The position numbers and the translations under genes were made by a program. 64,000 nt of DNA from Agaricus subrufescens (taxonomy: Eukaryota; Basidiomycota; Agaricomycetes; Agaricales; Agaricaceae): the NCBI GenBank assembly GCA_029945375.1, contig CM057060.1:2976001-3040000 (forward strand), given 5' to 3'. Positions 12,520 to 24,583 of the stretch are shown one piece after another (position 1 is the first letter of the stretch; each line of letters opens with the position of its first letter). The notes under the pieces are model-generated. The model saw only the letters and a list, made by a program, of their open reading frames with translations. It had not been told where the DNA came from and did not search any database.

Positions 12520-14679
12520 CTAATCAACCATTCGCTTCCTGAACATGACTTTTGCCTTCATGTCCGGCATAATTCCTGCATTGAGCAAAACATTTTTTGG
12601 CCTGCTCATAGATCCATTCTCCAGTTGTATATCATACTCCAAAAGTACGTGTGCGAATGTCGCTTTGATCTCAATGACCGCGAAAAATCGTCCAGGACTG
12701 AAAATCAAAAACCCCTTAAAAATGTTGTCTAATAATCGGCCACAATGGTGAGTGACTGACCAAGCATGTCGTCCGTGGCCAAATGTGATCTGATCTGTGC
12801 TGAGAGAAACCATTTGATGTTTGATGCTATCGAGTTCACCGTCACCATCACGCATGTCAGCAAACCTGAAGCCCTTGAAGGTCTGAGGATCGGGAAAGGT
12901 CCGCTAAGTAACAATTAGTCATTCAAATCGCTGAATAAACGGTTTAAGGCAATGCGCACCTCATCCGTATTCATGGGACCACTTGCAATGCATATCTCTG
13001 TCCCGGCCGGAAGCATTGTACCATCCGACAGTGTGAGGTCCTTCATGGCCCGTCGATACATACCGACTAGCAGGCTTAATCTTAGCCAAAACTAACGGCG
13101 TATACAGTAGACATACCATCCCCGAGACTGTTCAGTCTTTGAGATTCTTTCAGGAAACTATCAACTTTTCGCATCCTTTGCACGGCAGATTTGGTCCACC
13201 CGTCCTCGGCGATGATGGCTGCTATTTCGTCTCTCATTTCCTTCACATATTCCGGATGAATGGCTAAATCATAAAGTGCATGAGTGAGAGCCTAGAACAT
13301 AATGTTCTCGTAAGTATATATATGCCGACGCAAGTAAGGGGGGGACCATTGAACTGGTATGAATGGCGGCAAAATTGATCGCCAAGATCCGGAGGACCAA
13401 ATCACGAGCAGTAAAGTGATATTCGTGCGTGGCAGTCTCAAGCAGCCAACTGATCAGATCATTCTAACGGAGTTGTTAGCCGATATTATGTGAATAAATA
13501 AGATACATGCTCACAGGCATCCCAGGCCAGTCGAAACCAAATTCCTTGTCTTTTTGGAGTCTTTCTTCCAGAGTGGGCCCGAGAATATCTATCATATGCT
13601 GCACGCTTTTTGGTACAGAAGTCAGATAACGGCCCACTAGCCTGTGAACTCTGTCTCATTTTATGATGTTGTACACGAAATACTAAACTCACGGTTTCAG
13701 GAAACCAGGAAAGAAATTTAAAATTTTTGATCCAACAGCGACATCCATTGCAAAATTTTCGTTGATCGCGAGATAACCGGGGTGCCTGCCTGGTAAATAA
13801 AGCGAGGAGTTGAAAAGTGGGAGGCCACAAGTAATAAGTAACATACATATTGGCAAGCCGACAAACAACCTGTTACTAGTACGGGAGACAATATGCACGA
13901 GTGTGTCGTACAAATGGACAGGGGTCCAATCTGTTGAATAAAACCTGGCATTAGGCAGTTAACATGTTTGTTCGTTAGAAGTTCACCATTCATGAGAGGA
14001 ATGTAATCCTTGAAGCTTTCACAGATCTCGTCCCTAATGTCTGAAAACCTATCCGCCAAGTTTCGAGTAAGAGGTGTTCGGACAGCAGCTACATGGTATC
14101 GTTGGTCATCAAGTCCGCGTCCCAGCATGTGCTGGGTTTGCATTCGCTAATAACCGGCCAAATGTCGTCAGGAACGTACTTCACCTGCCACTATATAATG
14201 CGGCTTACCTCCCCCATGGCGACGATAAAAGATAGAACATCAGGCGCAGCTTTGCGTACCTCATTGACTTGTTTTGTGCCTGAAAGCACAACGAGCCATC
14301 TCGAAAAATTGGCTACCCTGAATGCCTGACCCGGATACTAGCGATATCAACAAGATATATTATGCCTCTAATTTATGATAAATTCACGGCCGACGCACCT
14401 TGTTATATCCTTCTTGTACGAGGTCTCCTCCGTGAAGAAACCATTTGTTTGCAGTGATATAAGAAGTCAAGACACCAGAATGACCAATAACGGGGATCGA
14501 ATTTAGCTGAGAAAGCATTAGCACCGAAAATGAGCGTATGCCATACGGCAGTAAGTTGAAGTTAAGCCACTTACAGGTGACCTCTTTGCCTCTATATACT
14601 TCCAAGTGCCGTAAGCCATAGCTAAAATCACAAATGACTTGGAAATGAAAGAATCATAGTTTGAGCTCAGTAGTGACAT
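12520..14679 (-). CDS. Cytochrome P450 copy C (ent-kaurene-oxidase/CYP512-like), tandem duplicate of D
   Basis: Closely matches copy D exon by exon. Start ATG at 14677-14679 (MSLLSSNYDSFISKSF) is preferred because the same MSLLSSN start is conserved in D, although the frame stays open to an ATG at 14784. Conserved pieces: KYIEAKRSPV after the anchor, LNSIPVIGHSGVLTSYITA, an AAIHT-type helix I near 13360, KESQRL as ExxR, and GFRFADMRDGDGELDS. The haem loop is FGHGRHA then a split Cys, with PGRFFAVIEIKATFAHVLL in the next exon. Stop TAG is at 12520-12522 after FRKRMVD. The gene looks intact. Microsomal monooxygenase with unknown substrate; expected to overlap functionally with D. Confidence 0.88.
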
Positions 14680-14831
14680 GCCCGTGGACTGCTGAGGTGA
14701 GAAGGAACTGGTGGACCAGTGCTGGCTACAGTCACACGACGCCAAGGCCGTGCGACTGCAGGAGGCTGGTAACCAACTGAGCAAGTTGTTAAATCAACCT
14801 CCTCCCAGTACTAACACGGCGGACAATTAGC

Positions 14832-15153
14832 TGTCAAATGTAGATAAGGGGTTTGATGTCAAGCGGTTTGTCAGATCGTCGGCAACCGTTGATGCGCCAT
14901 GCCACAGGTGTGACGTGGATCCTCCTCACGTATATTAGACTACTTACTAGGCCTACCTAGAGTTAGTATATGAAAGACAACATGTATCCGTGCTTGCCTC
15001 GTATCTGGAAGACCTCGTAACAGCCATAACGCCCAAACCATTGGCTCGTTCATATTGCCCACTTGTGAAGCGTGACGGATGAGGTAATTGACTCCTGATT
15101 TGACGCATCAGTATTGTACCACTTGACATCAAACCCGATACCTCCATTTGACA
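14832..15153. mobile_element. Small element with terminal inverted repeats (MITE-like)
   Basis: The left end TGTCAAATGTAG...GGGTTTGATGTCAAG (14832-14871) is matched in reverse complement at the right end by CTTGACATCAAACCC...CATTTGACA (about 15122-15153). This gives imperfect inverted repeats of about 35-40 bp around a ~240-bp core with no ORF of note. It lies just upstream of P450 C. I see no clear target-site duplication, so a MITE is likely but not proven. Confidence 0.55.
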
Positions 15154-15468
15154 ACTGTTTGCCCGCCATGTATAAGTAGCCTCTGCCCCAGGCTCCTACC
15201 CAGCCCACTCCCACGCGCAGGCAAACATGTCAAAACATGCAATCTAAGGATTGTGCCTCGCGTCGTGAGGGGCTGGCAACTTATGTCAAACGGCCATCAC
15301 CGGTGGCTGTGTACGTCATTTGGAAATAAGTGAAATAGGCATAATACATTCATTTGTTATTTGAATTATTAATATACTTGTCACGCATTCTCTGTCAGTA
15401 CATCCCACTCCTTGCGTCGGACTCTTCTGTTTCCCTGTACCAACATATTCATTTTGTTCCTACGTTAG

Positions 15469-15884
15469 CGACATCAAACCCCTGAATTTCGTCCTCACAA
15501 AAGATGCTCATATCCTCCTCATCGACTTTGGTTTTGCTGTGTCTCTATCACCACCAGGTCCAGATGGATCCCAACTCCTCCCCAAAAGTTACTGTATCCT
15601 TCCATGCGACACTTGTGACTACATCTCACCTGAAATCTTGATGGCTCACGAGGATGTATTTTTGGCACTGGAGATGGAAAATGAGGACGAGCTCCCCTCG
15701 CATCAATCATCAAGAGATGACAATCCGGGATATGGTGTTGAAATAGACTGGTGGAGTTTCGGAGCTATGATCTATGAGATGGCTTATGGAACCGACCCTA
15801 AAAGGCGCATTGACAGACATAACATCTCGGAAATCACTGATCACCCACTGTTCGAAGCCGCGAACTGGACGAACCCGCATAAAT
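15469..15884 (+). pseudogene. AGC/DMPK-like protein kinase fragment
   Basis: Reads as the C-lobe of an AGC-family kinase of the DMPK/citron type. After a likely splice acceptor (TTAG) come DIKPLNFVLTKDAHILLIDFG (catalytic loop and DFG), CDTCDYISPEIL (APE region) and YGVEIDWWSFGAMIYEMAYG (helix F). The sequence then jumps from AYGTDP straight to RIDRHNISEITDHPLFEA, which in intact relatives comes roughly 50 residues later. The whole N-lobe, with its glycine loop and VAIK lysine, is not found upstream. This is therefore a fragment missing its 5' part and an internal block, and cannot encode an active kinase. Confidence 0.75.
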
Positions 15885-16390
15885 GTACATCATCACAAAT
15901 ACCATCACATCATCACGAAAGGCTTCAGGATTGGGCACTGACATTGTTTATGAGGGAAACAGGAGTGAATATCACTGTTTTACGGTGTCTATATACAAAA
16001 TAATGGACAGAGATGCTTCGAGCCTTTGTACGACGACGTCGATGCTGCAGAGGTCATTCCGAACTCATATGACAGGTGTCACGTCACAATAGATGTCAAA
16101 ATCAAATATTCATTATAATCCCATTTTTGGATTATTAGGGCAGCCACCGGTGATGGCCGATCGACACAAAATGCCAGCCCCTTGCTGCGCTAGGACTGCA
16201 ACTAGATTGCATTTGTCCGTGTTTACACGGCAAAGTCCGAAGCGCAAAAGGGGCTGGGGAGGAGCCTGCCTCTGCCCCACTTTCCTATTTCAGAACTCCC
16301 AAAATAACGCACTAGTCACATCAAAGTCACAGATGGGATAAATAAATTTGGGATGTTAGGATCAAATTGTTGATGATCGAGGATGATATG
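15885..16390. other. Non-coding stretch between kinase fragment and foldback element
   Basis: No exon recognised. A short piece near 16256-16305 (GGAGCCTGCC..CCCACTTTCC..TTCAGAACTCCCA) reappears inverted near 17098-17150 on the other side of the foldback element. Confidence 0.4.
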
Positions 16391-16928
16391 CACTGCGTGC
16401 GGGTTACCATAAACCCTAAGGGTTCTTATTGATTTATTTCGGAGTATTTTTTAATCAAAACTCAGAACAAGTTCCGACACCATATCTTAAGTTCATTTTG
16501 AGATTATGTTAGAATGAGTTACTGGTGTTTCTCGTAAAATGTTATGTACCATTTCTGGACTTGGCTAACTAACATATGATCAAAAATATGTTAGAAAAAA
16601 CTCCCATACAATATAGTGAATGCATTGTATTAAAAAGTTATCATACGTTCAGAAATGCGGTATATTCGGTATTTATGGTGACTCTCTTATACAATGAGTT
16701 CAGTATAATGTATAGGAGTTTTATCAAACCTATTATTAGCCGTATGTTAGCTAGCCGAGTCATGATAAACACACAAATAATTTAGAATAATTGGCTGTAA
16801 TTTGTTTTAACATAAGTTCAAAATTAACTTACTAATAGATGTCGGGGTCTATTCCGAGTTTGATTTAACAAATGCTCGAAAATAAATCACTAAAATCTCC
16901 TAGGGTTTATTGTAACCCACACGCAGTG
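16391..16928. mobile_element. Foldback (palindromic) transposable element with TATG duplication
   Basis: Left end CACTGCGTGCGGGTTACC-ATAAACCCTA is mirrored at the right end by TAGGGTTTATTGTAACCCACACGCAGTG. The similarity continues inward: GGACTTGGCTAACTAACATA at about 16557 against the reverse complement of GTATGTTAGCTAGCCGAGTC at about 16742, and AAAACTCCCATACA against TGTATAGGAGTTTT. Nearly the whole 538 bp is one imperfect hairpin. It is flanked by TATG on both sides (16387-16390 and 16929-16932). It encodes nothing, so it must be moved by a transposase elsewhere. The superfamily is not determined. Confidence 0.75.
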
Positions 16929-17423
16929 TATGCATCAAACCATCGTACTTCCATTCAAGGCAGGTATATTCTGGAGAAAATCTGAACATGCTGCAGATTT
17001 TCACAGCACGGTCCCGAAATGATTATGTTACTGTTTGATGTCATCAGCAGGGAGACATGGCGTGATATTCAACGTGATGTCGAGCATGATGGCAGGAATC
17101 TGGATTCTGCAGTATCCTCATGGGAGTTCTGAATCAAGAAAGTGGGCCGAGGCTCCTGTGGGAGGTTGATTTCACAGTTTGCTCAGTTACCAACCCCCTG
17201 TGACCGTCATCAAATCAATCACAATGGTCTGTCACTCGGGCTCAGCCAGACAGTCAATCTGTCGAATATCCGTTGTGAAATGGGACTCTGAATCGTGTAC
17301 CATGAACATTAGACGCTCGTAAACTTTATTCAAATCATAGACAAATGGTTATGTATTGCACAAGATAGAAGATTTCATCAAATTCTCAATGCCATAGCAC
17401 AGGATAGACAGGAAAGTCGTCCA
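16929..17423. other. Intergenic stretch downstream of P450 D
   Basis: No gene. Positions about 17150-17212, read in reverse complement, resemble the sequence at 14762-14810 upstream of P450 C (TTGGTAAC..TGAGCAA..TGT.AAATCAACCTCC). This indicates an inverted duplicated scrap of P450 flanking DNA. Confidence 0.45.
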
Positions 17424-19574
17424 CTAGTCAACCATTCTCTTCCTGAACATGACTTTTGCCCTCATGTTTGGCGTAAGTCCGGCTTTGAGCGAGATGTTTT
17501 CTGGCCGCTTCATGGACCCATTCTCCAATTGTACATCATACTCCAAAAGTATGTGTGCGAACATCGCTTTGATTTCGTTGACCGCAAAAAATCGTCCAGG
17601 ACTGAAAATCAAAAAGCCTCAGAAATGTCGTCTCATGAATGATAACTATGGTAAATGACTGACCAGGCATGACGACCATGGCCAAATGTAATGTGGTCTG
17701 TGCTGAGAGAAACCATCTGATGTTTGATGCTATCGAGTTCACCGTCACCATCACGCATGTCGGCAAACCTGAAGCCCTTGAAGGTCTGGGAATCGGGAAA
17801 AGTCCGCTAAATGATGATTTGTTATTGAAGTCGTCGAGTATATGGCTAAGGGCAGTACACACCTCATCCGTATTCATCGGACCGCTGGCAATACATATCT
17901 CCGTCCCGACCGGAAGCACTGTACCATCCGTGAGCGTAAACTCCTTCATGACTCGTCTATGCATGCTCACTAGCAGACATGATATCAGCCTCAATCAGTG
18001 GCGTATATAATAGACATACCGATCCCAAGACTGTTCAATCTTTGAGACTCTTTCAGGAAACTATCAACCTTTCGCATTCTTTGCATGGCAGGTTTGGTCC
18101 ATCCGTCTTGAGCAATGATGGTTTCAACTTCGTCTCGCATCTCTTTCACATATTCCGGATGAATGGCCAAATCATAAAGTGCATGAGTGAGGGCCTGAGA
18201 CATAATACTGTCGTAAGTATATATATATCAATGCAAATGATGGAGAGACCATTGAACTAGTATGAATGGCGGCAAAGTTGACCGCCAAGATCCGGAGAAC
18301 TAGATCACGAACTGTGAAATGATATTCGTGCGTGGCGGTCTCAAGCAGCCAACTGATCAGATCATTCTAACGCAGTCGTCAGCAGATTCTATGTGAATAA
18401 ATAAGATACATCCTCACAGGTCTCCCAGGCCAGTCGAAACCGAATTCCCTGTCTTTTTGGAGTCTTTCTTCCAGAGTGGGCCCGAGGATTTCAATAGTTC
18501 GTTGCACGCTCTTTGGTACAGGAGTCAGATAACGGCCCACTAGACTGTGAACTCTATTTCATTTTATGATGCTAAACACGAGATAGTAAACTCACGGTTT
18601 TAGGAAATTAGGGAAAAGATTGATGATTTTCCCTCCGGCAGCAACATCCATAGCAAATTTTTCATTGAGCGCGAGATATTCCGAGTTCCTGCCTGGTAAT
18701 TAAAGTTAGGAATTGAATAAATAGGAGGCTTTCGCAAATAAAAAGTAACGTACACATTGGCAAGCCGATAAAAAACCTGTTACTAGTACGACAAACAATA
18801 TGCACAAGGGTGCCATACAAATGGACCGGGGTCCAATCTGTTGAATGAAAGCTGGCATGAGAGGGGCAACACGTTTGTTCGCTAGAAGCAGACCTTTCGT
18901 AGGGGGGATATAATCCTTGAAGCTTTCGCAGATCTCGTCCCTAATGTCTGAAAACCTATCCACCAAGCTTCGAGTAAGAGGTGTTCGAACAGTAGCTACG
19001 TGGTATCGTTGGTCATCAAGCCCACGTCCCAGCATGTACTGGGTTTGTATTCGCTAACGGCCGGCCAATTGTCGTCAGCAAACGTACTTCCTACTCGCCT
19101 GAATAAACCCAACTTACCTCCCCCATAGCGACATAAAAAGATAAAACATCGGACGTCGCTTTGCGTACCTCGTTGACCTGCTTAGCGCCTGAAAGCACAA
19201 CGAGCCATCGAGAAAAATTGGCTATCCTGAATGCCTGACCCGGATACTAACGATACCAACGAGACATATTATTATGCCTCTGACTTTTGGATGGATTCAT
19301 GGTGGACACACCTTGTCATATCCTTGTTGTGCAAGGTCTCCTCCGTGAAGAAGCCATTTGTTTGCTGTGATATAAGAAGTCAAGACTCCGGAATGTCCAA
19401 TGACAGGGATGGAATTTAACTAAGAAAGCATCAGCACCAGAAACAGTACTTTGAAGTCAAATCACTTACAGGCGACCTCTTTGCCTCTATATACTTCCAA
19501 GCGCCATAAGCCATAGCCAAAATCACAAACGTCTTGGAAATGATAGAATCATTGTTTGAGCTCAGTAGCGACAT
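17424..19574 (-). CDS. Cytochrome P450 copy D (ent-kaurene-oxidase/CYP512-like), tandem duplicate of C
   Basis: Start ATG at 19572-19574 (MSLLSSNNDSIISKTF). An in-frame TAG lies about 20 codons upstream, which fixes this as the first usable Met. Exons give an N-terminal anchor ending KYIEAKRSPV, LNSIPVIGHSGVLTSYITA, helix I VNFAAIHTSSM (about 18252-18285), ExxR in KESQRL, and GFRFADMRDGDGELDS. The haem loop [27 protein letters not shown] has its Cys codon split by an intron at about 17600-17666. Stop TAG is at 17424-17426 after FRKRMVD. All checked joins keep frame. Very similar to C over exons and several introns, which points to recent tandem duplication. Confidence 0.88.
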
Positions 19575-20679
19575 GACCGTTGACTGTTGAATAGGTGAGA
19601 AAGAACCGGCCAGTGACTAGCTGCTTAAATCAAGTGGCAAGGCCCGGCTGACGAGAACAACAACACTAAGTTGCCCAATTGTATCTAGGGGCTTATTAGT
19701 AATCTCGGCCTCGCAGGCTCACAGTGAATTCCTAGTCTCACATCAGGGCAAGAATAGTGCGTCAGGAGGGCAGTTTAAGTTTAGAATACGCTGATACAAA
19801 TGCGCGACTTGGTTTTTAGAGAGACGGGCCACATTACCAGCACATTACTCACCTTTAGTGCTTAAAGTGTGTTTGACATCTGGACACGCCAATCATTCTT
19901 TACCACTGGATGTCAATATATTTGTATATCAACGGCGCTACTGTATCATCATTGATCAATCTATTTACACGACTCTGGTGAATAACCCCTTTTAGTATTG
20001 TGAATGCCGTGTCATCCCCGAAAGTATACAATGATAGCTCTTCGAGCTGTCTTCGAGGCACATATGTTGGGAAAGAATCATCTTCGCCGTTCTTACGCTA
20101 GCGATATGAAACGAGAACAGTCCCCATTCATCACAAAACAAAAACCAAGATGGTTGCTCAGCTCACAAAACACTGCAACTCAGGAATTTTCCCATCGACC
20201 AACTACCCTATCTGGAACTCCACAAACATGTTGTGATTATGTTATATTATTATTCACAGGGAGTAGAACAAACCAACGATGAATGAAACAAAAAAGAACA
20301 TGTTGATTCTGGTTTTCATGGAAAAAATTATATACCACATTAATTCGAAGTCAGAAAGAGAGGGTTCCCTACTTTATATATATATATCTATCACCGGAGC
20401 GACAAAAGAGTGACAAAAGGAGTGTGTTTGTAGTTGGTACTAAAAGAGCGGAATGTCCACAAAAGACGGACAAAGTAACAAGGGGGTGAAAATGAAACAT
20501 TAGAAAGAAAAAGGTGTGGAAGGCAGAAAGACGAAAAAAGACAAATTAGACTGGAGCTAAGCACAAAAGGATAAGAGACGGAGGGTGAAAGAGCAAGACC
20601 AGGTATCCGTATCAAAAGGAGAGCGCAAGATATTTGCAATGATGAAATGGTTTTTGGTTTCAGGTCACACAATAGTGAT
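19575..20679. other. Intergenic stretch, no gene seen
   Basis: Holds the P450 D upstream region and the 3' flank of the next F-box gene. A short TA microsatellite sits at about 20376-20390. No exon recognised. Confidence 0.5.
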
Positions 20680-22843
20680 TCAGCATATGGTCAGAGGAAG
20701 GAAAGGTTCGGAGCCGTATGGGAAGTCGGGGAACCATGAACGGAAATGTTGACGTAAGGTGACACCGATGTTAGATTTAGCACTGGGGGCAGTAAGAACA
20801 CGAAGCCGGGTGGGATACTTCTTCAGCTGCTGGTGGAGGGCACGGTATCCGTGGTATTCCTGATGAGCCGAATTTTGTGGAAACACTGGCCAGAGTCGGG
20901 CATTGTTTGTGTCAAAACCTCCTCTTCGGTCGAACGGCGGAAGCTGAGAAGTGAAGACGACACCCGAAGGAATCCTCGACATCACTAAACCAGCTAGAGC
21001 GTTCACCTCGGCGTGACCGAGTTTCATCTCGCATCCCAGTATCTCGAGTTCAGAAAATACATCCGACGCCTCAGGGTCTCCTCTCCAGGCCAGCGTAAGC
21101 AACAATTTTTCCACGATCTCAGGATGACCGCGACCGATAATCAACGTCTTGAGGGTTTTGAGGGGCACGAAGTCAGGTCGTAGCATGTAGCTGTAGACGT
21201 ATCTTGGGTCATGGTCTCCATAGTGAGAGGGTTGTGGGGGAACGAGGAACATCGTATCAGCCCTCAACAACTTCAAGCTACATTGCGAACGTCGAAGGAA
21301 TCTGAACAGGGATTCACAGGGACATTGATCGGAAAGGATTTGTGTAACTCCGATACCCGCATCGTACGTGTTGAGCTTCAGATCGGTGAGTTGCCTTGCT
21401 TTCAATTGACACAAGAAAAGTTGCACGGATTTCAATAAACCCTGAAGGCTCATGTGGGTCAACAAAGGAAGCTGGATATGTGTCCGGCGTCTAGGTGACG
21501 CGGCTCGCTCCGTATCGACGTTGGCAAAGTAACCTCCTTGGTGACGACTGTGCGATGGCCTAGGGCTCGGAAGAGGGGAGGAGCGAGGCGACGGATAAGG
21601 CGACGGTGATACACCGGGCTCACTGTAGTTCATTTTCACATCAAGATGTGTCAATGATGGCATAACCTCAAGGAGATCAAGGAGTTGACCGAAGTTATAC
21701 TTGCAGTTATAAGAGGTGAATTTGTTGATCTGGGACCACGGGATCCCATTACAGCAGAAAGATGGGGAACAGGAGAGTAGTGTGAGACGAGTGAGAGAGG
21801 GTAAGACTGTGCCAACATCCGAATCTGTCAGGTCCAGAATTGAATTCTGGTCCCAATTTGCCAGTGTGAGGCTTCGCAACCGGTCAAGCTTGGTAATGAA
21901 CGCTTCTAATGCGCTCGAAGCATTGGTATCGGTAATGAAGGTGGAGAAAGTACGACACGGGCTGCGTGGACTGGCAGAATGCGGCGGAGTGGCAAGACCG
22001 GTAGTTCCAGGGGATATGGGTGGTAGTGGCTTACGGACGGGCAACTGCTCCCGAGCATGATCAGTCCGTTTCACCAAAAGGGACTGAATCCTCCATATAT
22101 CCCTCCCGAGGACATCCAACACTCTAGAGACGATCTCCCCTCCAGCACTAGCCCCAAGGACGGTAGCCGAGTAGAAGCAGTTCGTGTGAATCTCGATGGA
22201 GAGGGGAACTGCTCTCGAACGGCAGAGATGGAGGTTGATTTGACGGGCGATAGCGTTCATATCTCTTTCCCTCCGATGCCACCGGCTCTCGGGGATATTA
22301 TGAACATCATAGAAGGAATAAGGAAGGTTAAGCCAGATCCTGATAGATGACCAGAGCTGTGGAGTGTTGAGGAAGACCCTCCTCCACGATTGGCAAACAA
22401 GCCCGAGGGTCGCCCCTGGATGCCCAAGCCTATGCTCGGCCTCAGAACTGGTATCTCTGTCGCCACAGCGGCCAGTAAAATTGGCTACGGAGGGCGCGGC
22501 GGCACCAGAACGGGACCACCGCTCCCAGTTGGCACCAATGAAAAAACCAGAATTTTGCTGAACTTCTTCGTCATAGTAGTACTCCAAGAAGATATTCCCC
22601 AAAACCTCCAACGGGATTGAATCAAATGGTGACTTCTCATACAAGAGTTTTCGCGTATCAAACCGACTGCGTAAAAAAAAAGAGAAATTTGTCAATAACG
22701 TATTAGACAGGGGGTGCTTCCACAAACCCGTTACTCATCGAGCCCCTCAGCCCAACCAATGGAGCTGTCTTCACCCGCTTCGAAAATCTACCATCCACAA
22801 TCATCGGCTCCATATCATACCGGAAATCGTCTAGACAACTCAT
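20680..22843 (-). CDS. F-box protein, probable two-exon gene
   Basis: The main exon (about 22666-20680) encodes some 660 residues. The F-box core FDSIPLEVLGNIFLEYYYDEE is followed by the second F-box half LVCQSWRRVFLNTPQLWSSI. After that come irregular leucine-rich stretches and a Ser/Pro low-complexity insert (about 21530-21610). I propose a first exon 22843-22728 starting MSCLDDFRYDMEPMIVDG. It is joined through a 61-nt intron with donor GTTTGT and an acceptor after a T9 tract (TTTTTTTTTACGCAG), which keeps frame. The alternative is a single exon with ATG at 22725, which would translate the T-tract as FSFFLRS. The likely role is an SCF ubiquitin-ligase adaptor; the substrate is unknown. Confidence 0.8.
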
Positions 22844-24092
22844 TTCCCTCGCAAACCAGCCAACCGGCACCTTTTAGAATTGTTGAGCAGAGAAAACACC
22901 AACACGACTTCGCCACATCCAAACAGTCAGAGCAAAGCGGGATATACGGAGAGGGAAAATAAAAGAAATGGGGGAAGGGGAAGGGAAGGAAGAAGAAAGG
23001 AAATAAGGCGGGGGTGTGCGAAGTCGTATGTAATTATGGCAGTTTCTCGCACCCTCATAAGCTACGAGCTCATCCAATCACCGACTCAGGGTCATCAGTT
23101 CACCATGATGGCTGTCACTGATACTGCGTTAGCGGGGTCCTTGCATGGTTATATGAAGATTCAGAACAAAAATGGAGCGATAAAATGCTCGAGTGTCGTT
23201 GAGAGTTTTTTTTACGCGAGTTTCCCATTGTCATCCGACACAAGGGAATCATCGATCCCCACGTCACGATAACAGTGCTCATATATCAATCGGTAAGAAC
23301 ATTTCTGCAGCTTGTCCTAGGAAAAGTTAATCAGCCAGTGGCCACATTGACCTTGTGGGAGGCTAATACGCCTTGTGAAAGTAGCACTCACCACTTTAGA
23401 TCAACACTCACATCTTGGCATTTCAATCAGATTTGTCAACTGTCAAAGAAAACTGAAGTTACAATCGCCTCAACTCCTTGGGCATCTAACAGTTTCCTTG
23501 TCTTCTTCAAGTTCCATCGCGATGATGCGAGGCGGCTTGAAGCACCCACTTGATATCAGTGGAATCGGCGAGTTCCGTGACTAGTAGCCCTGGATACCGC
23601 AACTTGTGTAAGTAGGACCACTGCTTCGCGGCACCTACATCACTCGCCTTGCTTTCAAAGGCTAAGTCTGAAGATTGCCCGCCACTTTGCATATGCTTTT
23701 AGAATCCCCGACTCTGCGAAGCAAGACGAGGTTTGTGTCAGATGCAAATGATTAGTAAGAGTTGATTCCAAATGATATATACCAAAATAAGTATACAAGT
23801 TCGGAAGACCAGGCCCAGTGTGCCACTCGAGCTAGTCGGCTCAATATTTGGACCTGCGATCATGCTCCACAGCCAATACACCGAGAAGCCCAGTGGTGGT
23901 ACGCTTAGGATATCAACTCCACCAGCTAGAATGATGAGTATTGAATCCTTCTTAGAGCCAGAGCACTCGAGATCGAAGCATAGTAACAAGTTGTATTTGG
24001 CCGAGATCCTGGGCAATTGCCTTCTTTGTTGCATGTTTCTGCTTAGCATACCAGACGCTCGTCCTAGGATCGAAAGAAAAACATAGTCCAAT
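22844..24092. other. Intergenic stretch upstream of the F-box gene
   Basis: Contains a purine-rich run on the plus strand and no supported exon. Open frames on both strands are short and lack domains. Confidence 0.5.
22945..23010 (-). promoter_or_regulatory. CT-rich tract upstream of F-box gene
   Basis: On the coding strand of the F-box gene this is an almost pure C/T run about 100-170 nt upstream of the proposed start. Pyrimidine tracts of this sort are common in core promoters of filamentous fungi. Promoter function here is inference. Confidence 0.35.
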
Positions 24093-24163
24093 TCCGACAC
24101 GGGGAATCGAACCCCGAGCTACCGCGTGAAAGGCGGTAATGTTAGCCATTACACCATATCGGA
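24093..24163 (-). tRNA. tRNA-Glu (anticodon UUC)
   Basis: On the minus strand a complete 71-nt cloverleaf. The acceptor is TCCGATA pairing with TGTCGGA (one G-T). The D arm contains TGGTGTAATGGCTAACA. The anticodon stem ACCGC/GCGGT encloses CTTTCAC with anticodon TTC. The T arm is CGGGG-TTCGATT-CCCCG. No intron. It stands alone between the F-box gene and P450 E. Confidence 0.95.
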
Positions 24164-24583
24164 CTGACTGATTGTAAACTATAGGCCCTGAATAGCCCTT
24201 AAACGTTGGACAGCACCATTCGGTCGATAGCTGATGGTGCATTCCCAAATTAGAGGTGCACAAGGGTTGTGAAAGGGCCAATCTTTAGTCTACCCACATA
24301 TTCCGCTCTCACATAATTACTATGACACATCTGTGTCCCGAGAAGACGTATTTTCCCATTTGTTGCTTCGTTCTCTGGCCCTTGTTGATCAAGTGATTGA
24401 ATCGAACCTCGGGACAAAATTGGAGCAGTGCACACTTGTCGTCTTCTATATTTTATCCACTTGGCCACGGGCAGGCTGTCCCCTCGTTCTTTCTTTCCCT
24501 ACTTCCAGTGTCCCAAATACCACCCTCTGCAAGCTTCTCACTGCAGTGCTCCGGTTTTTCTCCTGCTTGTTTGATTGACGGCT
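24164..24583. other. Upstream region of P450 E
   Basis: About 420 bp with no exon. It presumably includes the P450 E promoter, but no clear TATA box was identified. Confidence 0.4.

Noticed and set aside
14680..14784. Upstream ATG for P450 C (MLSWLPASCSRTALASC)
   Set aside because: Not conserved in copy D, where a stop precedes the MSLL start; the extension lacks a signal pattern.
23738..24100. 120-codon minus ORF next to the tRNA-Glu gene
   Set aside because: Opposed by a 104-codon plus ORF over the same bases and without domain; both end close to the tRNA.
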